This document shows positions 54,974 through 63,456 of a stretch of DNA of 64,000 nt, one piece after another. Where the stretch lies: positions 6,510,001-6,574,000 of the forward strand of contig NZ_CP027706.1 in the NCBI RefSeq assembly GCF_003850565.1. The letters run 5' to 3'. Under the pieces are notes generated by a model that was given only the letters and a program-made list of their open reading frames with translations, was not told where the DNA came from and made no database searches. The stretch is from Pseudomonas sessilinigenes (lineage in GTDB: Bacteria > Pseudomonadota > Gammaproteobacteria > Pseudomonadales > Pseudomonadaceae). Position 1 is the first letter of the stretch. Every line of letters starts with the position of its first letter. The translations under genes and the position numbers were made by a program.

Positions 54974-56911
54974 ATGGGATCAAATGGAAATGATCACGAC
55001 TACATCCAGTGCGGATGCCACAACCCGGTCTGGGAAGCGCTGAAGCACAGCCTCGACCCGGCCCGCTACATGGCCGGGCTGCCCCGCGAAGCCCATGGCC
55101 CGCTGCAGGAGCCGGACGGCGCATCCATCGTCTTCACCAATGGCACCATCTATCCGCTGCGCGAGGGCAATATGGACGACCGGGTCGAGGCCCTGGGCAT
55201 CCATGCCGGCGATGTGGTGGCCGTCGGCACCCTGGCCGAGGTCAAGGCGCGCATGCAGGACTTGAAGCTCACCTACACCACCCAGGACCTGGGCGGCAGG
55301 ACACTGCTCCCCGGCCTGGTGGAACCCCACGCCCATATCGTGCAGAGCTGTGCCATGGATGGCTGGTTGAACCTGGGCGCCATCGTCAATGACGTGGATA
55401 CCGACCCCGACAGCAAAACCTTCAACCACGACGAGCGGCAGAACCAGCGACTGCGTCCCGTCTATGACTGGAACTGGCTGAAGACCACCATCCAGGCCCA
55501 GCTCCCCAAGGACAACTCGACCTGGATCCTCGGGCACATGGTCGACCCGGCGCTGATGCCGTTCAAGGTGGTGCCCGGGGGCCAGAACCAGCTCATCACC
55601 CTGGGCTGCGGCTTCGACGAAGAAGTCGGCAACCTGGACAGCATCGACAAGCTGCACCCGATGCTGCTGGTCAGCGCCTCGATGCACACCGCCTACCTGA
55701 ACAGCGCCGCCAGCGAACTGGTCACCAAGGCCGGGATCACGGTCACTAACGGCACGGTGCAGGAAGAGGATGTGCTCAAGGCGATCCTGGTCATTCCCCT
55801 CAAGCAGCAACTGGAGATGCTCAACATCTTCAAGCGCCTGGACCACTACTTCGCCACCGCCGCGCGGCGCGGTATCACCCTGTTGTACGACGCCATGATG
55901 GACCCCATCTCCAAGCTGCTGCTGGATGCCTATTTCCTCAACCATCCGCGGACCCTGCGCATCGGCTACGCCGCGGCCTGCAACGGCACGGCCAAGAGCA
56001 TCGGCCAGCTACCGGCCTATCAGCCGGCCACCCGCGAACAGGCCAAGCGCATGTACCAGGGCTCGGTGAAACTGGTCTCGGACGGCTCCAACCAGGGGCT
56101 GACCGGTTACCAGACCGCCGATTACTGCTGCAATGCCGGTACCCGCCCCAAGGGCAACTTCAACTTCTGCGATGAGGGCGAGCAAGATCCGCAAGACCTC
56201 CCCGCCGCCTACCAGGACCTGGTCCAGGCCGTCGCCGCCAAGGGCTGGCCGCTGATGATCCACGCCAATGGCGACCGGGCCATCGACTTCACCCTGCAGG
56301 CCTACCAGAAAGCCTTCGAGCAGGGTGTGGGCCTGAACAAGCGCCACCGCATCGAACACTGCTCGCTGCTCAGCGAAGATCGCCTCAAGACCATGGTCAA
56401 GCTGGGGCTGTCGCCCAGTTTCCTGGTGGGGCATGTCGGCTACTGGGGCTACGCCTTCCAGCAGGCAATCTTCGAGAATCGCGCCGACACCATGCTCGAC
56501 CTGTGCCAGATGGCCCTGGGCAAGGACCTGCGGATCTCCCTGCACAGCGATTGCACGGTCACGCCGCTGGGCCCGCTGCGCTCGATGGAGCAGGCGGTAA
56601 CGCGCAAGATGGAAGGCCTGCGCCTCCCAGGACAGACGCCTTATGTGCGGGACCCGCAACAGTTACCGGTGCTCAACCCCGAAGAGTGCCTGACGCGTAA
56701 ACAAGCGCTGAAAGCCATCACCTACGATGCCGCCTGGCAGTGCAATGCCGAAGCCTGGACCGGCTCCCTGGCTGAGCGCAACTTCGCCGACTTCGTGATC
56801 CTCGAGCAGGACCCGCTGGACGAAAACGTCCCAGCCACCAGCCTCCGCGACATCAAGGTGCATGAGACCTGGAAAGGCGGCCAGCGGGTGTACTCCAGCA
56901 GCGCCAGCTGA
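54974..56911 (+). CDS. Amidohydrolase-superfamily enzyme (YtcJ/amidohydrolase_3-like)
   Basis: 645 residues, longer than most YtcJ-like enzymes (about 540). Beta-sandwich start TIYPLREGN ... LGGRTLLPGLVEPHAHIVQ (metal His pair in PHAH), HANGDRAIDFTLQAY (His ligand), RIEHCSLL (His ligand) and LHSDCTVTPLGP (metal Asp) keep the superfamily active site. Substrate unknown, probably an amide or imide. Cys-rich N-terminus (IQCGCHNP) and YCCNAG mid-loop are odd. No signal peptide. ATG 54974 has GAGGA 9 nt upstream. It is alone in its direction and converges with the acetylpolyamine operon. Confidence 0.82.
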   Translation: MGSNGNDHDYIQCGCHNPVWEALKHSLDPARYMAGLPREAHGPLQEPDGASIVFTNGTIYPLREGNMDDRVEALGIHAGDVVAVGTLAEVKARMQDLKLTYTTQDLGGRTLLPGLVEPHAHIVQSCAMDGWLNLGAIVNDVDTDPDSKTFNHDERQNQRLRPVYDWNWLKTTIQAQLPKDNSTWILGHMVDPALMPFKVVPGGQNQLITLGCGFDEEVGNLDSIDKLHPMLLVSASMHTAYLNSAASELVTKAGITVTNGTVQEEDVLKAILVIPLKQQLEMLNIFKRLDHYFATAARRGITLLYDAMMDPISKLLLDAYFLNHPRTLRIGYAAACNGTAKSIGQLPAYQPATREQAKRMYQGSVKLVSDGSNQGLTGYQTADYCCNAGTRPKGNFNFCDEGEQDPQDLPAAYQDLVQAVAAKGWPLMIHANGDRAIDFTLQAYQKAFEQGVGLNKRHRIEHCSLLSEDRLKTMVKLGLSPSFLVGHVGYWGYAFQQAIFENRADTMLDLCQMALGKDLRISLHSDCTVTPLGPLRSMEQAVTRKMEGLRLPGQTPYVRDPQQLPVLNPEECLTRKQALKAITYDAAWQCNAEAWTGSLAERNFADFVILEQDPLDENVPATSLRDIKVHETWKGGQRVYSSSAS

Positions 56912-56928
56912 CACCTCGGCAAGCCCTC

Positions 56929-56958
56929 TCCCGCAGCACCGGCGATGGTGTTGCGGGA
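56929..56958. terminator. Stem-loop between convergent amidohydrolase and HDAC-like genes
   Basis: TCCCGCA-g-CACC (56929-56940), loop GGCGAT, GGTG-t-TGCGGGA (56947-56958). It has a strong stem with one G-T pair and no T-run. Termination is inferred from position. Confidence 0.5.
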
Positions 56959-57069
56959 CACTCGGGCCGTTGCAGATGCCAACACTCAGGGAAAGGTAAA
57001 GGCTCGCGCCAGAGGGCGAGTGCCGTCCAGCCGCTCCCCTGGCAAACACACAGCCAGCGTCTGATCCGG

Positions 57070-58095
57070 TCAGCAGGCCCAGGCAGCGGCGTCGGCGAAG
57101 AAGGCCCGGGCGTTGTCTTCCAGGCTTTCCAGGTGATAACCACCCTCCTGGACGATCAGGCATGGCAGGCCCAGGCCGCGGATACGCTGGCCCAGGCTGG
57201 CGAAGCCGGCACGGGTTACCGCCACCTTGCTTTGCGGGTCCAGCTCGAAGATGTCGAAGCCCAGGGACAGCACCAGCACCTGGGCATCGAACGCCCGTAC
57301 CGCGGCCAGGGCCTGCTCCAGCCGCGCGAGGAAATCCTCTTCGCTGGCACCGTGGGCCATGGGCAGGTTGAGGTTGTAGCCCTGGCCCGCGCCGCTGCCA
57401 CGTTCCTCGGCAAAACCGGCGACGCCCGGGTAGAAGTTGGTGGGGTCGCCGTGCACCGAGACATACAGCACGTCGCTGCGCTCGTAGAAGATTTCCTGGA
57501 TGCCCTGGCCGTGGTGCATGTCGGTGTCGAGCACCGCGACCCGGCTGTATCGCTCCCGCAGCACCTGGGCGGCGATGGCCGCGTTGTTCAGGTAGCAGAA
57601 GCCACCGGCGGCCTCGGCCCGCGCATGGTGCCCCGGCGGGCGGCACAGGGCGTAGGCCGCCGGTTCGCCATCGAGCAGCGCCCTGGCCCCGGCGATGGCG
57701 CTCTGGGCCGACCAGTAGGCCGAGCGCCAGGTCCACTCGCCCACCGGGCAACTGCCGTCGGCCAGGTAGCGCGCGGCCTGGGCCAGGACACCACGCAGGG
57801 CATTGGGCTCACGCACGAAGATGTTGGACATGACCTCCTCGCCCCAGTCCTCGGGGATGTCCTTCCAGCGCCGATGGGCCTGTTCGAGGAACTCCAGGTA
57901 GGCCGCACCATGCACCGCTAGCAGGGGTTGCAGGCCGGCATCCAGCGGTTGCTCCAGGGCGAAACCCAGGGTGTGTACCGCCTGCACCAGGCGCCGCGCC
58001 CGCTCGGGCACTTCCTGGGGCGTGCGCATCTGGCCCCGGGAGAAATAGCTCCGGGGATGGTGAAGCAATTGTTCGGGGTGGAAAAAACTGCGCAT
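57070..58095 (-). CDS. Acetylpolyamine amidohydrolase (HDAC-fold deacetylase)
   Basis: 341 residues, the same length as the characterised Mycoplana ramosa APAH. Catalytic pair His156-His157 (PPGHHAR), zinc ligands Asp192 and His194 (DTDMHHGQG) and Asp281 (LGFDIFELD), catalytic Tyr320 (EGGY). A loop near 80-100 (IPEDWGEEVMSNIFVREP) matches the dimer/specificity insert of APAH. The enzyme removes acetyl groups from acetylputrescine, acetylcadaverine and similar amines. Start ATG 58095 follows GAGGAG by 7 nt. It is the third gene of the operon MHS importer - M20 hydrolase - APAH (10 nt from the previous gene). Confidence 0.87.
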   Translation of the reverse strand: MRSFFHPEQLLHHPRSYFSRGQMRTPQEVPERARRLVQAVHTLGFALEQPLDAGLQPLLAVHGAAYLEFLEQAHRRWKDIPEDWGEEVMSNIFVREPNALRGVLAQAARYLADGSCPVGEWTWRSAYWSAQSAIAGARALLDGEPAAYALCRPPGHHARAEAAGGFCYLNNAAIAAQVLRERYSRVAVLDTDMHHGQGIQEIFYERSDVLYVSVHGDPTNFYPGVAGFAEERGSGAGQGYNLNLPMAHGASEEDFLARLEQALAAVRAFDAQVLVLSLGFDIFELDPQSKVAVTRAGFASLGQRIRGLGLPCLIVQEGGYHLESLEDNARAFFADAAAWAC

Positions 58096-58105
58096 GCAAG
58101 GCTCC

Positions 58106-59335
58106 TCAGGCGACCCGGCCGGCACGGGCCAGCACGGCGTTAAGCAGGACATCGGCGCCCTGGCGCACGTCCTCGGGCAAGACATCTTCGGCTTCGTTGT
58201 GGCTCAGGCCGCCGACACAGGGAATGAACACCATGGCGGTCGGGCAGTAACGCGCCAGCAGGATCGCATCATGGCCGGCGCCGCTGACGATGGACTGCTG
58301 AGGGTAGCCCAGGCCGTCCACTGCCTCCTGCACCGCTGCCACGCAGTCGGCGTCGAACGGCGTGGCCGGGCTGACCCAGTGGCGGCTGATGCGCACCTTG
58401 AGCCCCCGTTGCCGGGCGATCTCCTCCAGGCGCTGCTGGACCTGTTGCTCCATGGCGGCGATCTGCTCGTCCTGGTGATGGCGCAGGTCGACGGTGAATT
58501 GCAGCAGGCCGGGAATGGTGTTGCGCGAGGATTTGGCGATGCTCAACTCACCCACGGTGGTCAGGCCCTCGGGAGCGAAATCGGCGGCCAGTCGCTCCAC
58601 CGCCAGGATCATCTGCGCCGCGCCATACAGGGCGTCCTTGCGCAATGGCATCGGCGTGGTTCCGGCGTGGGCGGCCATGCCTTCGACCTGGATGTCGAGC
58701 CAGCGGATGGCCTGGCCACCGCTGACCACACCGATGCTCTTGGCGTTGTCTTCGAGGATCGGTCCCTGCTCGATATGCGCTTCGAAGTAGGCATCCACCG
58801 CCCCGCCCAAGGGCCGCTGGCCGGCATAACCGGTGTTCTGCAAAGCCTGGGCGACACTGATGCCCTCGGCGTCGCGCACCGCCAGCGCATCTTCCAAGGC
58901 CATGGCCCCGGTGAACACCGCCGAGCCGAACATCGCCGGGGTGAAGCGCGCGCCCTCTTCGTTGGTCCAGACCGCCAGCTCCAGCGGCTTGCAGGTGGCA
59001 ATGCCCTGGTCGTTCAGGCTGCGCAGCACTTCCAGCCCCGCCAGCACCCCGTAGACCCCGTCGAAACGGCCGCCTTCGGGCTGGGTGTCCAGGTGGCTGC
59101 CGATCATCACCGGCGCAGCCTGCGGGTCGGTTCCGGGGCGCCTGGCGAACAGGTTGCCGATGGGATCGACGCTCAGGCTCAGCCCGGCTTCGCGGCACCA
59201 GTGGGCGAACAGTTCGCGACCGGCCTTGTCCTCTTCGCTCAAGGCCAGGCGGCAGCTACCGCCACGGGCGGTGGCGCCGATCTCGGCCATGGCCATCAGG
59301 CTCGCCCACAGGCGTTCGCCATTGATCTTCAACAT
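58106..59335 (-). CDS. M20-family Zn hydrolase (N-carbamoyl-L-amino-acid hydrolase/allantoate amidohydrolase-like)
   Basis: 409 residues. Metal motif GSHLDTQPEGGRFDGVYGVLAG, NEEGARFTPAMFGS, EAHIEQGPILE, and the lid motif MAAHAGTTPMPLRKDAL are those of the AllC/HyuC group. Terminal SGAGHDAILLARYCPTAMVFIPCVGGLSHNEAE carries the last His. It splits N-carbamoyl groups from amino acids or ureido compounds. The exact substrate cannot be fixed. It is the second gene of the operon, 19 nt after the importer and 10 nt before APAH. Confidence 0.88.
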   Translation of the reverse strand: MLKINGERLWASLMAMAEIGATARGGSCRLALSEEDKAGRELFAHWCREAGLSLSVDPIGNLFARRPGTDPQAAPVMIGSHLDTQPEGGRFDGVYGVLAGLEVLRSLNDQGIATCKPLELAVWTNEEGARFTPAMFGSAVFTGAMALEDALAVRDAEGISVAQALQNTGYAGQRPLGGAVDAYFEAHIEQGPILEDNAKSIGVVSGGQAIRWLDIQVEGMAAHAGTTPMPLRKDALYGAAQMILAVERLAADFAPEGLTTVGELSIAKSSRNTIPGLLQFTVDLRHHQDEQIAAMEQQVQQRLEEIARQRGLKVRISRHWVSPATPFDADCVAAVQEAVDGLGYPQQSIVSGAGHDAILLARYCPTAMVFIPCVGGLSHNEAEDVLPEDVRQGADVLLNAVLARAGRVA

Positions 59336-59354
59336 CTTCAGGTTCTCCAGACAG

Positions 59355-60665
59355 TCAGGCGTGGGATGCCATTTCCAGGCGATGGGCAGCGGCGTGCCGG
59401 CGGGCCAGGGCTAGCACGCACAGCAGCGATACAGCGGCGATCAGGCTGTAGAACAGCGCCATCGGCCACCATTGGCCGAGAAAACGATGGGCCAGCCAGG
59501 TGCCGATCAAGGGTGTCAGGCCACCGGCCACAGCGCCGCAGACCTGATAGGCCAGGGAGATCGCGGTGTAGCGCACCCGGGTCTCGAACATGCCGCTGAC
59601 GTAGCCGGCGATCACCGCATAGAAGGACGCCATGCACACCACCGCCAGGGCGATGCCGAGGATCATCAGCGGCGCCTGGGCCGAACTCACCAGCACGAAC
59701 ATTGGGTATGGCGAGGCCATGGCCAGCATCGCCACCAGGCACAGGAAGCTCGTGGCGCCGATCTTCTCGGCAACCCAGGCGGCCAGGGGCTGGATGCAGA
59801 ACTGGATGATCGCCACCACGAACAGGCACTCGAGGATCAGCGACCGGGGAATCTGCAGCTGCTGGGTGCTGTAGGCGATCATGAAGGTGTTGGTGAAGTA
59901 CACCCCGGCGATCCCCAGGGTGTTGGCGCCGATGCACAGCAGCAACGGCCGCCAGGCGCTGTGCAGGACTTCCAGTACCGGCGCCTGCTCATGGCGGGCA
60001 GCCTTGGCGGCGCGCTCGCGGCTGGCGAGGAATTCCGGCGACTCCTCGACCCCCAGGCGAATCGCCAGGCCCACCACCAGCAACAGCGCGCTGGCCAGGA
60101 ACGGCAGGCGCCAGCCCCAGCTCATCAGGGCTTCCTCGGGCAAGCGGGTCACGGCGCTGAACGCCAGCAGCGAGAGGATCAACCCGGCCGGGCTGCCCAG
60201 TTGTGCGAAAGAGGCGAAGAAGTTGCGCCGGCCCTTGGGCGCATGCTCGCCGGCCATCAATACCGCCCCGCCCCACTCGCCCCCCACGGCGATGCCCTGG
60301 ACGATGCGCAACAGGATCAGCAGCACCGGCGCCGTGGCACCGATCTGCGCGTAGGTCGGCAGCAGGCCGATGCACACCGTGACCACGCCCATCATCAGCA
60401 AGGTGATGACCAGGGACTTCTTGCGCCCGATGCGATCGCCGATATGGCCGAAAATGATGCCGCCCAGAGGCCGGGCGAAGAAGCCCACGGCGAAGGTGCC
60501 GAAGGCCGCCATGGTGCTGAACAGCGAGTCGCTGGAGGGGAAGAACAAGGCGCCGAATACCAGCGCTGCGGCCGTGGCGTAGATGTAGAAGTCGTACCAT
60601 TCGATCATGGTGCCGATGAACGCGGCGGCAGCGGCCCGGCGCGGTTGAGGCGAGGCGGAGGACAT
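59355..60665 (-). CDS. MHS-family (MFS) metabolite:H+ symporter
   Basis: 436 residues with 12 hydrophobic segments. FIGTMIEWYDFYIYATAAALVFGALFFP, GHIGDRIGRKK and GGEWGGAVLMAGEHAPKGRR are the MHS signature (ShiA/ProP-type importers). Inner membrane. First gene of the operon with M20 hydrolase and APAH, so it likely imports their substrate. Start ATG 60665 has GGGAG upstream. It is divergent from the LysR gene. Confidence 0.9.
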   Translation of the reverse strand: MSSASPQPRRAAAAAFIGTMIEWYDFYIYATAAALVFGALFFPSSDSLFSTMAAFGTFAVGFFARPLGGIIFGHIGDRIGRKKSLVITLLMMGVVTVCIGLLPTYAQIGATAPVLLILLRIVQGIAVGGEWGGAVLMAGEHAPKGRRNFFASFAQLGSPAGLILSLLAFSAVTRLPEEALMSWGWRLPFLASALLLVVGLAIRLGVEESPEFLASRERAAKAARHEQAPVLEVLHSAWRPLLLCIGANTLGIAGVYFTNTFMIAYSTQQLQIPRSLILECLFVVAIIQFCIQPLAAWVAEKIGATSFLCLVAMLAMASPYPMFVLVSSAQAPLMILGIALAVVCMASFYAVIAGYVSGMFETRVRYTAISLAYQVCGAVAGGLTPLIGTWLAHRFLGQWWPMALFYSLIAAVSLLCVLALARRHAAAHRLEMASHA

Positions 60666-60761
60666 GGATCAGGCTCCCTTGATTGTTGTTCTGGCAGGAG
60701 GACGGTGCAGCGCAGGCGCCTTCTGCGGGCGCCGTTGTGGAGTGGATTTATCCGCGGCCGG

Positions 60762-60804
60762 GGATAATCAGTCAATTTTCTATTGGTTATCTCGATTATT
60801 ATCC
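60762..60804. promoter_or_regulatory. Candidate LysR control region in the divergent promoter
   Basis: AT-rich island in otherwise GC-rich DNA. GGATAAT (60762-60768) and ATTATCC (60798-60804) form a perfect inverted repeat, with further GGTTATC and TTATTATC copies nearby. It lies between the divergent MHS and LysR genes, where a LysR regulator would bind. Confidence 0.4.
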
Positions 60805-60845
60805 TGGCTTATTATCAAGCCCTCGCCCGCCCCAGAGCCTTCGCC

Positions 60846-61781
60846 ATGTCCGACCACGATGCCCGCCGCTTGCTCAACGACCGCCTGGACTGGAACCTGC
60901 TGCGCACCTTCCGGGTGATCGGCCAGGAACTGAGCATCAGCCGTGCGGCGGCGCGCCTGCATCTGACCCAGCCCGCGGTGAGCCAGGCCCTCAAGCGCCT
61001 GGAGGAACAACTGGGCCGGCAGTTGATCGCCCGCCGCGGCCCGCGCTTTGCCCTGACCGAAGTGGGCGAGCAGATCTTCGCCCTGGCCGGGGAGATCTAC
61101 GGCCAGGTGTCCCAGGTCGGCAGCGTGCTGGAGCAGCCCGCCGACGAGGTGATCGGCAAGGTCCGGCTGCTGATCATCAGCCGCATCTGCAACGAACGCT
61201 TCGACCAGTTCCTGGCGGACTTTCATCGCCAGCACCCACGGGTCGACCTGGAGGTGGACGTGATGCGCAGCTCGGACATCGTCAGCGCCCTGCAGGAGAA
61301 GACCGCGACCCTGGGCCTGAGCCTCAACCGCCGGCCGCAGCCGCGCCTGGAGCAACGCTTGTTCCTGCGCCAGCGCTATGCGTTCTTCTGTGGCAAGCAC
61401 CACCCGCTGTTCGGCCGCGCGGATGTGGCCGAGGGCGACCTGCAACGGGAGAACTTCGTCAGTTTCACCAGCGACCAGATCGGCGGCATGCTCTCGCCGT
61501 TGACCATCTTCCGCGACCAGCAGGGCTTCAGCGGACGTATCGTCGCCTCCTCCCCCAGCCTGGAAGAAGTGCGCCGCCTGGTGATCGCCGGGTTCGGCAT
61601 CGGCTGCCTGCCGGAGCATGTGGTGGCGGCCGATGTCGACAGCGGGTTACTGTGGCGACTACCGCCCCACGAGGGCATCGCCGATGTCGACATCCACCTG
61701 CTGTGGAACCGCGAGCAGCGCCTGAGCCGCGCCGAGGCGTTGTTCCTCGAACGCTTGCAGGCGTGCCTGGACGCTCAGTAA
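60846..61781 (+). CDS. LysR-family transcriptional regulator
   Basis: 311 residues. N-terminal helix-turn-helix (WNLLRTFRVIGQELSISRAAARLHLTQPAVSQALKRLEEQLG, about 16-57), then the periplasmic-binding-like effector domain. Start ATG 60846. An in-frame upstream ATG at 60783 falls within the putative control region. Divergent from the MHS/M20/APAH operon, which it likely controls. Its 3' end overlaps the 3' end of the convergent dehydrogenase gene by 7 nt (61775-61781). Confidence 0.88.
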   Translation: MSDHDARRLLNDRLDWNLLRTFRVIGQELSISRAAARLHLTQPAVSQALKRLEEQLGRQLIARRGPRFALTEVGEQIFALAGEIYGQVSQVGSVLEQPADEVIGKVRLLIISRICNERFDQFLADFHRQHPRVDLEVDVMRSSDIVSALQEKTATLGLSLNRRPQPRLEQRLFLRQRYAFFCGKHHPLFGRADVAEGDLQRENFVSFTSDQIGGMLSPLTIFRDQQGFSGRIVASSPSLEEVRRLVIAGFGIGCLPEHVVAADVDSGLLWRLPPHEGIADVDIHLLWNREQRLSRAEALFLERLQACLDAQ

Positions 61782-62704
61782 CCCAGGCGGCGGTCGGCCA
61801 GGTTCAGCAGCGGTTCGCCCGCCTCCAGGCGGCGCAGGTTCTCCGCCACTTGCCGGGCAATGCAATCGTGGGAGGCGGCCGAGGCCATGTGCGGGGTGAC
61901 GGTGACCCCGGGCAGGCTCCACAGCCGATGCTCCGCCGGCAGCGGCTCCTGGTCGAAGACATCCAGCAAGGCGCCGCGCAGTTGGCCACTGGCCAGGGCC
62001 TGTTGCAGGTCGTCGATCCGCAGGTGCCCGCCACGCCCGCAATTGACCAGCGCCGCCCCTGGCGCCAGCCGGGCGAAGGTGGCATGACCGAGGATGCCCC
62101 GGGTCTCGGGCGTCAGGGGCAGCAGGTTGACCAGCAGGTCCAGGCCGTCGAGGAAGCCATCCCGCGCCTCGGCGCCGGCAAAGCACCGCACCTGGGGCAA
62201 CTGCTTGGCGCTGCGGGCCCAGCCACGCACCTGGTAGCCCGCGCCGGCGAGGTCCTGGGCGATGGCTGCGCCCAGGGAACCCAGGCCCATGACCCCGACC
62301 TTGAAGTCCTGCGCCGGCACTTGCAGCGGCCGCTCCCAGCAGTGCCCGGCCTGTTGCCCAAGTACCCGGTCGAAGCCCCGGTGGTAGTGGATCACCGCCC
62401 AGCGCACGTACTCGGTCATGCCCTGGCGGTGTCCGGGGTCCACCACCCGGCACACCGGCAATGGCGGGCAGCCTGGATCGTGTTCCAGGTGATCGATGCC
62501 GGCCGCCACCGAATGGATCAACTGCAATGCCGGCAAGGCTCGCAGGCTGCCCGGCGGCGGGAACCAGCAGGCCGCCAGCCGTGCCTCGGCAGCCCCGGGG
62601 TCGCCTGCCAGTAATGCCTGCACCTGCGGCGCACTGCGGGCAAAGGCCTGCTGCAGTTGTTGCAGCAACAGTCGGTCACGGGACAGCAGCACCACAGGGC
62701 TCAT
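61775..62704 (-). CDS. D-2-hydroxyacid dehydrogenase (GhrA-like)
   Basis: 309 residues. NAD(P)-binding GVMGLGSLGAAIA, substrate Arg in VNCGRGGHL, Glu in DVFDQEPLP and His in TPHMASAA: the catalytic Arg/Glu/His of the family. Reduces 2-keto acids such as glyoxylate or hydroxypyruvate, or runs in reverse. It overlaps the upstream aldolase gene by 4 nt (ATGA), so it is co-translated with it. Confidence 0.87.
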   Translation of the reverse strand: MSPVVLLSRDRLLLQQLQQAFARSAPQVQALLAGDPGAAEARLAACWFPPPGSLRALPALQLIHSVAAGIDHLEHDPGCPPLPVCRVVDPGHRQGMTEYVRWAVIHYHRGFDRVLGQQAGHCWERPLQVPAQDFKVGVMGLGSLGAAIAQDLAGAGYQVRGWARSAKQLPQVRCFAGAEARDGFLDGLDLLVNLLPLTPETRGILGHATFARLAPGAALVNCGRGGHLRIDDLQQALASGQLRGALLDVFDQEPLPAEHRLWSLPGVTVTPHMASAASHDCIARQVAENLRRLEAGEPLLNLADRRLGY

Positions 62705-63456
62705 GACAGGTAGGACTCGCGCTGGTGTTCGATCAGGGTCAGGGCCGCGTCCCAGGCCAGCTCGATGATGTTGTCGGCATCGTCGCGCTCGAACTGCTCG
62801 GCGGTGTGGGCACAGACCTGTGGCGAGGGGTAGTTGAGCACCGAGCCACCGGCCAGGGCCTGTACCTGGGCCTGGCAGGCGCGCTCCAGGAAGTGGATCT
62901 CGTGGAAGGCGTGGGCCACGCTGGCACCGCCCACCAGCAGGCCGTGGTTGCGCAGGATCATGGCCTTGTGCGGGCCCAGGTCGGCGATCAGGCGCTGGCG
63001 CTCGTCCAGGGACAGGGCGATGCCTTCATAGGTGTGGTAGGCCAGCTTGCCGTAGAACTTCAGCGCGTGCTGGCTGATGGGCAGCAGGCCCTGCTGCTGG
63101 GCCGCCACTGCCATGCCCGCGGCGGTGTGGGTATGGATCACGCAATTGAGGTCGGGACGGGCCATGTGGATCGCCGAGTGGATGACGAAGCCCGCGGCGT
63201 TGACCCGGTGTCCGCTGTAGTGGGGATCGACGATGCGCCCCTCCTGATCGATGCGCACCAGGTCGCTGGCACGCATGCGGTCAAAGATCACCCCATAGCG
63301 GTTGATCAGGAAGTGGTGCTCGGGCCCGGGGATGCGCAAGGTGATGTGGGTGTCGATCAGGTCGGTCATGCGAAAGTGCGCCACCAGGCGATACAGCGCC
63401 GCCAGTTCGCAACGGGCTTGCCATTCGACGGCACTCATGTGTTCAGGTTTGCTCAC
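62701..63456 (-). CDS. Class II aldolase/adducin-family protein
   Basis: 251 residues. DTHITLRIPG at the start, NCVIHTHTAAGMAVA (metal His-x-His), RNHGLLVGG (second His region). Some family members are sugar-phosphate aldolases, others decarboxylases or hydrolases. No specific substrate can be given. Start GTG 63456 has AGAGG 7 nt upstream. It overlaps the upstream MHS gene by 4 nt (GTGA) and the downstream dehydrogenase by 4 nt. Confidence 0.85.
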   Translation of the reverse strand: MSKPEHMSAVEWQARCELAALYRLVAHFRMTDLIDTHITLRIPGPEHHFLINRYGVIFDRMRASDLVRIDQEGRIVDPHYSGHRVNAAGFVIHSAIHMARPDLNCVIHTHTAAGMAVAAQQQGLLPISQHALKFYGKLAYHTYEGIALSLDERQRLIADLGPHKAMILRNHGLLVGGASVAHAFHEIHFLERACQAQVQALAGGSVLNYPSPQVCAHTAEQFERDDADNIIELAWDAALTLIEHQRESYLS

